From contig NC_135134.1 in assembly GCF_051014445.1 (NCBI RefSeq), forward strand, positions 28,771,672 through 28,835,671: a DNA stretch of 64,000 nucleotides. The letters are read 5' to 3'. The notes under the pieces are model-generated. The model searched no databases, was not told where the DNA came from, and saw only the letters and a list, made by a program, of their open reading frames with translations. The translations under genes and the position numbers were made by a program. The DNA comes from Colletes latitarsis. Taxonomy: Eukaryota > Arthropoda > Insecta > Hymenoptera > Colletidae. Positions 34,357 through 46,744 of the stretch are shown here, piece after piece (the first letter of the stretch is position 1; each line of letters opens with the position of its first letter).

Positions 34357-34394
<38 letters not shown>
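34357..34394 (-). other. Poly(A) tail of element 3 (seen as poly(T))
   Basis: Thirty-eight T on the plus strand, the longest tail of the three copies, between the target-site duplication and GTCGTGGGG. Confidence 0.93.
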
Positions 34395-34395
<1 letters not shown>

Positions 34396-34910
34396 TCGTG
34401 GGGAAAATCTTCGAAAGACTCCCTCCCACCTCCTTGGGGAGAGGTGGGAGGCGTGTGTGGGATTCCCCGCGCCCGTACAACGACTGGCGCGGGACCTACC
34501 CACTAAAAACCCCACGGTGACCCTTCGGCACGCTTTGGGAGGATACCGGGAATCGCTCGAAGCATTCTTCCGGTATCCTCCCCGTGCCCGCGCTTTCGCG
34601 CCCATCCCCCGGGGGGACAATCGGTCCCCCCAGTAGACACACTGCCTCATAGCGGCGGGACGGGGCCACTCGATCCCGCCGCTATCCGTCCCGGGGCCGC
34701 GTTTAGTGGCGGCTGCGAGCCCCAACTCGCAACCGCCCGCGACCCCGTTTCCATCCCTCGGCGGCCGGGCGTTCATGGCCGCACCAGACCGCCGAGGGTG
34801 CCTCCCCTTGCGTCGGACCGGTAGGGGAAGGCACTCCTACCCCCAACCGGTCCGACCCGGCGCCGCCTGGTGGGAGGAGGGTCCCCTCAGGACCCCCCTC
34901 CCAGCCTAGG
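34395..34910 (-). other. Element 3 3' UTR (516 nt)
   Basis: Same length as in elements 1 and 2. The GGGGGGAC hairpin, the GAGGATACCGG stem, the ATAGCGGCGGGA stem and the GTCGGACCGGT stem are intact; the outermost pair of the terminal stem is lost. Confidence 0.85.
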
Positions 34911-36922
34911 TCATCCGCCACGCCGAGGCGGCCGCCCGCGATGCCTCGCGACCGGGCGACGACCTCGGGCCACCGCACGAGCGCGAGCTTCAGCGCGCCG
35001 CTGAAGCTCGCGCTCCCTCCCCGCGGCCTCCTTCTGCAACATTACGTTCTCGCAGAAGGAGGCCACGGCCCTCCACTTCTCCTCGCTGCCGAGCATGGCG
35101 CGCACCACGCCCGGCAGCGAGACATCCCGCCCGACGACGCCGACCAGGACACGGCGCTCCCCCTCCCACGCGGGGCATACCTCCAGGGTATGATCCGCCG
35201 TGTCCTGCTCAGCGTCGCAGTGGCAGCAACGCGCCGTCGGCTCCTTCCCTATCCGGCACAGGTATCTTCCGAAGCTGCCATGCCCGGAAAATACCTGTGC
35301 CAGCCGGTAGGTGAGGCTGCCATGGCCTCTGTCCAGCCACTCCTTCAGGAGTGGCCGAACAGCCCCGACAGTCCGGTGCCCCGCGGTTGGCAGAGCCAGC
35401 CGCTCCTGCCACGCGAGCAACACGGACTGCCGGGCCTGGCGCTTCAAATCGCCCCAAGCAGGTTCCTGCCCGCCCGGGACCGCCCCCACCCCCGCGCGAC
35501 GGTCGACGCGGTGCCGGTACATCACCGCGTGCGACCGCGCGAGCAGGTCCATGGGTGGCATCCCCGCTAGAACCGTCGCCGCCTCATGTGACATGGTCCG
35601 ATACCCGCGGACGACCCTGAGCGCCATGCGCCTCTGCACCCGACGCAGCATAGTCATGCTGCGCCGGGAGGCAGCCAGGTCGTCCGCCCAGACAGGGGCC
35701 CCGTATAGGGCCACCGACTGGACCATTGCCACATAGAGGCGACGAACTCGGCCCGCCGGGCCCCCCAGGTTGGGCAGGATCCGGCCCAGAGCCGCAACCA
35801 TCCTTTCCAACCGGGGGACCAGGCAGCGGAAATGCTTCACGAAACGCCAGTGGCTATCGAGGATCAGCCCTAGATACCTGATCTGGGGCTTCACCTCGAT
35901 GTCAGCCCCACCCACCCGAATCAGAGGGGGTGGCGGATCCTGCCGAGGTGAATGAAACGCAATCACCTCGGTCTTATGGACCGCCACCGTCATCCCCATC
36001 CCCCTGATCCGGTCGACGACGCGTTGCGACCCCTCCTCCGCGCGACGCATGGCCCTCCCCCAGTGCGCCCCGACGGCCAGCACCAGTGTGTCATCCGCAT
36101 AACACACCGTGCTGACGCCGTCGGGGAGGCCGGCCCGCAACACCGAGTCGTACGCGATGTTCCACAGGAGTGGCCCGAGGACCGACCCCTGCGGAACACC
36201 GCAGTACACCTCCCTCCGCATATCACCATCCCGGCCCGGATACTCGATCCACCTGCCGCGGAGATAATCCCCGACGACCGCCCTGAGACAAGGGGGGACT
36301 CGATGATATTCGAGTCCCCTCCTTATCTCTTCCCAGGGGAGGGTGTTAAAGGCATTGGCAATATCCAAGGATATTGCCAATGCCACCCCTCCCCGGGAGA
36401 CGGCCGCCTCCGAGAGGGCCCTCACACGACCTATCGCGTCGATAGTCGATCGGCCCCCCCGGAAACCGAACTGGCAGTCGGCCAGACCGGGATCACCCCG
36501 CGACAGGTGCTCGACGAGGCGGGCAGCAATCACACGCTCGAAGAGCTTGCCCACCTCGTCGAGGAGACAAATGGGCCGGTATGCGGAGGGAGACTCCGCG
36601 GGCCGACCCTCCTTCCGGAGGAGGACCATCCTCGCCACCTTCCAACTGGGGGGGAATCGCCCGTCCCTCAGGCAGCGGTCGAACTACCGCCTGAGGTCGG
36701 CCCCAAGGACGCCCTGCGTCAAGACCCAAACCCGGCCGGGCACACCATCCGGACCCGGGGCCGTGTTACGAACCCCGAGCCGTCTGATGGCCGCTGCCAG
36801 CTCCTCCTGCGTGACCCCCAGCTCGGCCGTCCACTCCACTGGGACAGCCGCCGCCGCCGGAGGACGCGGTCCCCTCTCCCCAATTGGGAAGAGTGTATTG
36901 ACCACGTCCTCCAGCAGCCGGG
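34911..36922 (-). pseudogene. Element 3 ORF2 fragment (reverse transcriptase and C-terminus)
   Basis: It begins without a start in the linker upstream of the reverse transcriptase and reads to the normal ORF2 stop. A nonsense change (TTG to TAG, 36684-36686) interrupts it after GADLRR, just upstream of the first strongly conserved reverse transcriptase block. Below that, the frame is open for more than 570 codons with SLDIANAF, PQGSVLGP, YADD and the CCHC. The C-terminal AT-hook-like motif reads RHRGRPPRR here. The endonuclease is absent through 5' truncation, so this copy is dead. Confidence 0.93.
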
Positions 36923-36936
36923 GTCCCAGACATTAC
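36923..36936. repeat. Target-site duplication of element 3, right copy
   Basis: GTCCCAGACATTAC, identical to 34343-34356; the satellite continues as TTGCGTTATCC in phase. Confidence 0.9.
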
Positions 36937-37099
36937 TTGCGTTATCCTATAAAATATTGATCGAAACCAGGTTCAATTCACTGTTTCAGTGTGGTACCAC
37001 TTTACGACGTGATCCAAACGAGAAAAAATCCCAGGATCTGTTCAACAAGTATGTGAAAAACGCGAAAGTATGAGTCTGATGAGGGAAAATCCCAGGCCT

Positions 37100-40000
37100 A
37101 ACCTAGACCTAACATGCGTTATCCTCAAAAATATTGATCGAAGCCATGCTTAATCGACTGTTTCAGTGTGGTACCACATTACTACGTGATCCAATCCAGA
37201 AAAAGCCCAGGATCTAGCTAACAAGTATGAGAAATATGCGAAAGTATGAGCCTGATGAGGGCAAATCATAGACCTAACCCAGACCTAACACGCGTTATCC
37301 TCTAAAATATTTATCAAGACCAGGTTTAAGTGACTCTTTCAGTGTGGTACCACATTACTACGTGATCCAAACCAGAAGAAACCCAGGATCTGTTCAACAA
37401 GTATGTGAAGAATGCGAAAGTATGAGCCTGATGAGGGCAAATCCTAGACCTGGCCCAGACCTAACATGCGTTATCCTCTGAAATATTTATCAAGACCATG
37501 TTTAATTGACTGTTTCAGTGTGGTTCCACATTACTACGTGATCCAAACCAGAAAAAACCCAGGATCTGTTCAACAAGTATGTGAAAAACGCGAAAGTATG
37601 AGCCTGATGAGGGCAAATCCCAGACCTATCCCAGACATAACTTGCGTTATCCCATAAAATATTGATCGAATCCAGTTTTAATGGACAGTTTTAGTGTGGT
37701 ACCACTTTACTACGTGATGCAATGCAGAAAAAACCCTCGACCAGGTAAACATGTATGTTAAAACTGCGAAAGTATGACCCTGATGACGGCAAATCCCCAC
37801 CTAACCTAAACCGAACGTGTGTTATCCTCCAAAATATTAATCGAAACCAGGTTTAATCGACTGTTTCAGTGTGGTACCACATTACTACGTGATCGAAAAC
37901 AGAAAAAACCCAGGATCTGTTCAACAAGTATGTGAAGAATGCGAAAGTATGAGTCTGATGAGGGAAAATCCAAGGCCTAACCTAGACCTAACATGCGTTA
38001 TCCACTAAAATATTAATCGAAACCAGGTTGAGTTGACTGTTTCAGTGTGGTACCACATTACTACGTGATCCAAACCAGAAAAAACCCAGGATATGTTCAA
38101 CAAGTATGTGAAGAACAAGTATGCGAAAGTATGTGTCTGATGAGGGAAAATTCCTGGCCTAACCTAATCCTAACGTTCGTTATCCTCTGAAATATTGATC
38201 GTAACCAGGTTTATTTGACTGTTTCAGTGTGGTACCACATTACTACGTGATCCAAACCAGAAAAAATCCCAGGATCTGTTCAACAAGTATGTGAAAAATA
38301 CGAAAATATGACCCTGACGAGGGCAAATCCCAGACCTATCCCAGACCTAACTTGCGTTATCCTCTAAAATATTTACCGAAACCAGGTTTAATTGACTGTT
38401 TCGGTGTGGTATCACATTACTACGTGATCCAAACCAGAAGAAACCCAGGATATGTTCCACAAGTATGTGAAGAATGCGAAAGTATGAGTCTGATGAGGGA
38501 AAATCCTAGGCCTAACCTAGACCTAACATGCGTTATCCTCAAAAATATTGATCGAAACCATGTTTAATCGACTGTTTCAGTGTGGCACCACATTACTACG
38601 TGATCCAATCCAGAAAAAGCCCAGGATCTAGCCAACAAGTATGAGAAATATGCGAAAGTATGAGCCTGATGAGGGCAAATCATAGACCTAACCCAGACCT
38701 AACACGCGTTATCCTCTAAAATATTTATCAAGACCAGGTTTAACTGACTCTTTCAGTGTGGTACCACATTACTACGTGATCCAAACCAGAAAAAACCCAG
38801 GATATGTTCAACAAGTATGTGAAGAATGCGAAAGTATGAGTCTGATGAGGGAAAATCCAAGGCCTAACCTAGACCTAACATGCGTTATCCACTAAAATAT
38901 TAATCGAAACCAGGTTGAGTTGACTGTTTCAGTGTGGTTCCACATTACTACGTGATCCAAACCAGAAAAAACCCAGGATCTGTTCAACAAGTATGTGAAA
39001 AACGCGAAAGTATGAGCCTGATGAGGGCAAATCCCAGACCTATCCCAGACATAACTTGCGTTATCCCATAAAATATTGATCGAATCCAGTTTTAATGGAC
39101 AGTTTTAGTGTGGTACCACTTTACTACGTGATGCAATGCAGAAAAAACCCTCGACCAGGTAAACATGTATGTTAAAACTGCGAAAGTATGACCCTGATGA
39201 CGGCAAATCCCCACCTAACCTAAACCGAACGTGTGTTATCCTCCAAAATATTAATCGAAACCAGGTTTAATCGACTGTTTCAGTGTGGTACCACATTACT
39301 ACGTGATCGAAAACAGAAAAAACCCAGGATCTGTTCAACAAGTATGTGAAGAATGCGAAAGTATGAATCTGATGAGGGAAAATCCAAGGCCTAACCTAGA
39401 CCTAACATGCGTTATCCACTAAAATATTAATCGAAACCAGGTTGAGTTGACTGTTTCAGTGTGGTACCACATTACTACGTGATCCAAACCAGAAAAAACC
39501 CAGGATATGTTCAACAAGTATGTGAAGAACAAGTATGCGAAAGTACGAGTCTGATGAGGGAAAATTCCTGGCCTAACCTAGTCCTAACGTGCGTTATCCT
39601 CTAAAATATTGATCGTAACCAGGATTAATTGACGGTTTCAGTGTGGTACCACATTACTACGTGATCCAAACCAGAAAAAGCCCAGGATCTGTTCAAGAAG
39701 TATGTGAAGAATGCGAAAGTATGTGTCTGATGAGGGAAAATTCCTGGCCTAACCTAGTCCTAACGTTCGTTATCCTCTAAAATATTGATTGTAACCAGGA
39801 TTAATTGACTGTTTCAGTGTGGTACCACATTACTACGTGATCCAAACCAGAAAAAGCCCAGGATCTCTTCAACAAGTTTGTGAAAATCGCGAAAGTATGA
39901 GCCTAATGAGTGCAAATCCCAGACCTGTCCCAGACATTACTTGCGTTATCCTATAAAATATTGATCGAAACCAGGTTTAATTCACTGTTTCAGTGTGGTA

Positions 40001-43000
40001 CCACTTTACGACGTGATCCAAAGCAGAAAAAACCATCGATCAGGTTTACATGTATGTTAAAACTGCGAAAGTATGACCCTGATGAGGGCAAATCCCAGAC
40101 CTAACATAGACTTAACATGTGTTATCCTCTAAAATATTAATCGAATCCAGGTTTAATGGTCTGTTTCAGTGTGGTACCGCATTACTACGTGATCGAAACA
40201 AGAAAAAACCCAGGATCTGTTCAAGACTTATGTGAAGAATGCGAAAGTATGATACTGATAAGGGCAAATCCTAGGCCTAACCTAGACCTAACATGTGTTA
40301 TCCTCTAAAATATTGACGGAAACCACGTTTAAATGACAGTTTCAGTGTGGTACAACATTACAACGTGATCCAATCCAGAAAAGGCCCAGGATCTAGCAAA
40401 CAAGTATGAGAAATATGCGAAAGTATGAGCCTGATGAGGGCAAATCCCAGACCTAACATAGACTTAACATGGGTTATCCTCTAAAATATTAATCGAATCC
40501 AGGTTTAATGGTCTGTTTCAGTGTGGTACCGCATTACTACGTGATCGAAACAAGAAAAAACCCAGGATCTGTTCAAGACTTATGTGAAGAATGCGAAAGT
40601 ATGATACTGATAAGGGCAAATACTAGAACTAACCTAGACCTAACATGTGTAATCCTCTAAAATATTGGCGGAACCCAGGTTTAATTGACAGTTTCGGTGT
40701 GGTACCACATTACTACGTGATCCAATCCAGAAAAAGCCCAGGATCTAGCCAACAAGTATGAGAAATATGCGAAAGTATGAGCCTGATGAGGGCAAATCCT
40801 AGACCTAGCCCAGACATAACATGCGTTATCCTCTAAAATATTGATTGAAACCAGGTTTAATGGACGGTTTCAGTGTGGTACCACTTTACTACGTGATCCA
40901 AAGCAGAAAAAACCCTCGATCAGGTCGACATGTATGTTAAAACTGCGAAAGTATGACCCTGATGAGGGCAAATCCCCACCTAACCTAGACCTAACGTGCG
41001 TTATCCTCTAAAATATTGATCGAAATCAGGTTTAATGGACTGTTTCAGTGTGGTACCACATTACTACGTGATCCAAACCAGATAAACCCAGGATCTGTTC
41101 AAGAAGTATGTGAAGAATGCGAAAGTATGTGTGTGATGAGGGAAATTTCCTGGCCTAACCTAATCCTAACGTTCGTTATCCTCTGAAATATTGATCGTAA
41201 CCAGGTTTAATTGACTGTTTCAGTGTGGTACCACATTACATACGTGATCCAAACCAGAAAAAATCCCAGGATCTGTTCAACAAGTATGTGAAAAATACGA
41301 AAATATGACCCTGACGAGGGCAAATCCCAGACCTATCCCAGACCTAACTTGCGTTATCCTCTAAAATATTTATCGAAACCAGGTTTAATTGACTGTTTCG
41401 GTGTGGTACCACATTACTACGTGATCCAAACCAGAAGAAACCCAGGATCTGTTCCACAAGTATGAGAAATATGCGAAAGTATGAGCCTGATGAGGGCAAA
41501 TCATAGACCTAACCCAGACCTAACACGCGTTATCCTCTAAAATATTTATCAAGACCGGGTTTAACTGACTCTTTCAGTGTGGTACCACATTACTACGTGA
41601 TCCAAACCAGAAGAAACCCAGGATCTGTTCAACAAGTATGTGAAGAATGCGAAAGTATGAGCCTGATGAGGGCAAATCCTAGACCTGGCCCAGACCTAAC
41701 ATGCGTTATCCTCTAAAATATTTATCAAGACCAGGTTTAACTGACTCTTTCAGTGTGGTACCACATTACTACGTGATCCAAACCAGAAGAAACCCAGTAT
41801 CTGTTCAACAAGTATGTGAAGAACGCGAAAGTATGAGCCTGATGAGGGCAAATCCCAGACCTATCCCAGACATAACTTGCGTTATCCCATAAAATATTGA
41901 TCGAATCCAGTTATAATGGACAGTTTTCGTGTGGTACCACTTTACTACGTGATGCAATGCAGAAAAAACCCTCGACCAGGTAAACATGTATGTTAAAACT
42001 GCGAAAGTATGACCCTGATGACGGCAAATCCCCACCTAACCTAAACCGAACGTGTGTTATCCTCCAAAATATTAATCGAAACCAGGTTTAATCGACTGTT
42101 TCAGTGTGGTACCACATTACTACGTGATCGAAATCAGAAAAAACCCAGGATCTGTTCAACAAGTATGTGAAGAATGCGAAAGTATGAGTCTGATGAGGGA
42201 AAATCCCAGGCCTAACCTAGACCTAACATGCGTTATCCACTAAAATATTAATCGAAACCAGGTTGAGTTGACTGTTTCAGTGTGGTACCACATTACTACG
42301 TGATCCAAACCAGAAAAAACCCAGGATATGTTCAACAAGTATGTGAAGAACAAGTATGCGAAAGTACGAGTCTGATGAGGGAAAATTCCTGGCCTAACCT
42401 AGTCCTAACGTGCGTAATCCTCTAAAATATTGATCGTATCCAGGATTAATTGACGGTTTCAGTGTGGTACCACATTACTACGTGATCCAAACCAGAAAAA
42501 GCCCAGGATCTGTTCAAGAAGTATGTGAAGAATGCGAAAGTATGTGTCTGATGAGGGAAAATTCCTGGCCTAACCTAATCCTAACGTTCGTTATCCTCTG
42601 AAATATTGATCGTAACCAGGTTTATTTGACTGTTTCAGTGTGGTACCACATTACTACGTGATCCAAACCAGAAAAAATCCCAGGATCTGTTCAACAAGTA
42701 TGTGAAAAATACGAAAATATGACCCTGACGAGGGCAAATCCCAGACCTATCCCAGACCTAACTTGCGTTATCCTCTAAAATATTTACCGAAACCAGGTTT
42801 AATTGACTGTTTCGGTGTGGTATCACATTACTACGTGATCCAAACCAGAAGAAACCCAGGATATGTTCCACGAGTATGTGAAGAATGCGAAAGTATGAGT
42901 CTGATGAGGGAAAATCCTAGGCCTAACCTAGACCTAACATGCGTTATCCTCAAAAATATTGATCGAAACCATGTTTAATCGACTGTTTCAGTGTGGCACC

Positions 43001-43900
43001 ACATTACTACGTGATCCAATCCAGAAAAAGCCCAGGATCTAGCCAACAAGTATGAGAAATATGCGAAAGTATGAGCCTGATGAGGGCAAATCATAGACCT
43101 AACCCAGACCTAACACGCGTTATCCTCTAAAATATTTATCAAGACCAGGTTTAACTGACTCTTTCAGTGTGGTACCACATTACTACGTGATCCAAACCAG
43201 AAGAAACCCAGGATCTGTTCAACAAGTATGTGAAAAACGCGAAAGTATGAGCCTGATGAGGGCAAATCCCAGACCTATCCCAGACATAACTTGCGTTATC
43301 CCATAAAATATTGATCGAATCCAGTTTTAATGGACAGTTTTAGTGTGGTACCACTTTAATACGTGATGCAATGCAGAAAAAACCCTCGACCAGGTAAACA
43401 TGTATGTTAAAACTGTGAAAGTATGACCCTGATGACGGCAATTCCACACCTAACCTAAACCGAACGTGTGTTATCCTCCAAGATATTAATCGAAACCAGG
43501 TTTAATAGACTGTTTCAGTGTGGTACCACATTACTACGTGATCGAAAACAGAAAAAACCCAGGATCTGTTCAACAAGTATGTGAAGAATGCGAAAGTATG
43601 AGTCTGATGAGGGAAAATCCCAGGCCTAACCTAGACCTAACATGCGTTATCCACTAAAATATTAATCGAAACCAGGTTGAATTGACTGTTTCAGTGTGGT
43701 ACCACATTACTACGTGATCCAAACCAGAAAAAACCCAGGATATGTTCAACAAGTATGTGAAGAACAAGTATGCGAAAGTACGAGTCTGATGAGGGAAAAT
43801 TCCCGGCCTAACCTAGTCCTAACGTGCGTTATCCTCTAAAATATTGATCGTAACCAGGATTAATTGTCGGTTTCAGTGTGGTACCACATTACTACGTGAT
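37100..43900. repeat. Higher-order repeat of about 8 monomers
   Basis: The variant CTAACCTAAACCGAACGTGTG occurs at about 37801, 39224, 42036 and 43450. The spacings are 1423, 2812 and 1414 bp, close to 8, 16 and 8 monomers. A related form is at about 32926. Companion variants (ATGCAATGCAGAAAAAACC before it, GAACAAGTATGCGAAAGTACGAG after it) recur in the same order, which supports a shared multi-monomer unit of about 1.41 kb. Confidence 0.8.
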
Positions 43901-46744
43901 CCAAACCAGAAAAAGCCCAGGATCTGTTCAAGAAGTATGTGAAGATTGCGAAAGTATGTGTCTGATGAGGGAAAATTCCTGGCATAACCTAGTCCTAACG
44001 TTCGTTATCCTCTAAAATATTGATTGTAACCAGGATTAATTGACTGTTTCAGTGTGGTACCACATTACTACGTGATCCAAACCAGAAAAAGCACAGGATC
44101 ACTTCAACAAGTTTGTGAAAATCGCGAAAGTATGAGCCTAATGAGTGCAAATCCCAGACCTGTCCCAGACATTACTTGCGTTATCCTATAAAATATTGAT
44201 CGAAACCAGGTTCAATTCACTGTTTCAGTGTGGTACCACTTTACGACGTGATCCAAACCAGAAAAAATCCCAGGATCTGTTCAACAAGTATGTGAAAAAT
44301 ACGAAAATATGACCCTGACGAGGGCAAATCCCAGACCTATCCCAGACCTAACTTGCGTTATCCTCTAAAATATTAATCGAATCCAGGTTTAATGGTCTGT
44401 TTCAGTGTGGCACCGCATTACTACGTGATCGAAACAAGAAAAAACCCAGGATCTGTTCAAGACTTATGTGAAGAATGCGAAAGTATGATACTGATAAGGG
44501 CAAATACTAGAACTAACCTAGACCTAACATGTGTAATCCTCTAAAATATTGGCGGAACCCAGGGTTAATTGACAGTTTCGGTGTGGCACCACATTACTAC
44601 GTGATCCAATCCAGAAAAAGCCCAGGATCTAGCCAACAAGTATGAGAAATATGCGAAAGTATGAGCCTGATGAGGGCAAATCCTAGACCTAGCCCAGACA
44701 TAACATGCGTTATCCTCTAAAATATTGACTGAAACCAGGTTTAATGGACTGTTTCAGTGTGGTACCACTTTACTACGTGATCCAAAGCAGAAAAAACCCT
44801 CGATCAGGTCGACATGTATGTTAAAACTGCGAAAGTATGACCCTGATGAGGGCAAATCCCCACCTAACCTAGACCTAACGTGCGTTATCCTCTAAAATAT
44901 TGATCGAAATCAGGTTTAATGGACTGTTTCAGTGTGGTACCACATAACTACGTGATCCAAACCAGATAAACCCAGGATCTGTTCAAGAAGTATGTGAAGA
45001 ATGCGAAAGTATGTGTGTGATGAGGGAAATTTCCTGGCCTAACCTAATCCTAACGTTCGTTATCCTCTGAAATATTGATCGTAACCAGGATTAATTGACG
45101 GTTTCAGTGTGGTACCACATTACTACGTGATCCAAACCAGAAAAAGCCCAGGATCTGTTCAAGAAGTATGTGAAGAATGCGAAAGTATGTGTCTGATGAG
45201 GGAAAATTCCTGGCCTAACCTAGTCCTAACGTTCGTTATCCTCTAAAATATTGATTGTAACCAGGATTAATTGACTGTTTCAGTGTGGTACCACATTACT
45301 ACGTGATCCAAACCAGAAAAAGCCCAGGATCTCTTCAACAAGTTTGTGAAAATCGCGAAAGTATGAGCCTAATGAGTGCAAATCCCAGACCTGTCCCAGA
45401 CATTACTTGCGTTATCCTATAAAATATTGATCGAAACCAGGTTTAATTCACTGTTTCAGTGTGGTACCACTTTACGACGTGATCCAAAGGAGAAAAAACC
45501 ATCGATCAGGTTTACATGTATGTTAAAACTGCGAAAGTATGACCCTGATGAGGGCAAATCCCAGACCTAACATAGACTTAACATGTGTTATCCTCTAAAA
45601 TATTAACCGAATCCAGGTTTAATGGTCTGTTTCAGTGTGGTACCGCATTACTACGTGATCGAAACAAGAAAAAACCCTGGATCTGTTCAAGACTTATGTG
45701 AAGAATGCGAAAGTATGATACTGATAAGGGCAAATCCTAGGCCTAACCTAGACCTAACATGTGTTATCCTCTAAAATATTGGCGGAAACCACGTTTAAAT
45801 GACAGTTTCAGTGTGGTACAACATTACAACGTGATCCAATTCAGAAAAGGCCCAGGATCTAGCAAACAAGTATGAGAAATATGCGAAAGTATGAGCCTGA
45901 TGAGGGCAAATCCTAGACCTAACCCAGACCTAACTTGCGTTATCCTCTAAAGTATTGATCGAAACCAGGTTGAATGGACTGTTTCTGTGTGGTACCACAT
46001 TACTACGTGATCCAAACCAGAAGAAACCCAGGATCTGTTCAACAAGTATGTGAAGAATGCGAAAGTATGAGTCTGATGAGGGCAAATACTAGAACTAACC
46101 TAGACCTAACATGTGTAATCCTCTAAAATATTGGCGGAACCCAGGTTTAATTGACAGTTTCAGTGTGGTACCACACTACTACGAAATCCAATCCAGAAAA
46201 AGCCCAGGATCTGGCCAACAAGTATGAGAAATATGCGAAAGTATGAGCCTGATGAGGGCAAATCCTAGACCTAGCCCAGACCTAACTTGCGTTATCCTCT
46301 AAAGTATTGATCGAAACCAGGTTGAATGGACTGTTTCTGTGTGGTACCACGTTACTACGTGATCCAAACCAGAAAAAGCCCAGGATCTAGCCAACAAGAA
46401 TGAGAAATATGCGAAAGTATGACCCTGATGAGGGCAAATCCCAGACCTAACCTAGACTTAACATGTGTTATCCTCTAAAATATTAATCGAATCCAGGTTT
46501 AATTGACTGTTTCAGTGTGGTACCACATTACTACGTGATCCAAACCAGAAAAAATCCCAGGATCTGTTCAAGAAGTATGTGAAAAATACGAAAATATGAC
46601 CGTGATGAGGGCAAATCCCAGACCTATCCCAGACCTAACTTGTGTTATCCTCTAAAATATTATTCGAAACCAGGTTTAATTGACTGTTTCAGTGTGGTAC
46701 CACATTACTACGTGATCCAAACAAGAAGAAACCCAGGATCTGTT

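Larger units (their letters stand above)
34357..36922 (-). mobile_element. Element 3: strongly 5'-truncated copy of the same retrotransposon
   Basis: A 2566-bp minus-strand insert: 38-nt poly(A), 516-nt 3' UTR and the C-terminal 63% of ORF2. The 5' break lies in the linker before the reverse transcriptase (after PRLLEDV). The junction shows possible microhomology (GGTC) with the target. 5' truncation from incomplete reverse transcription is typical. The sequence is very close to elements 1 and 2 but has private changes. Confidence 0.95.
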
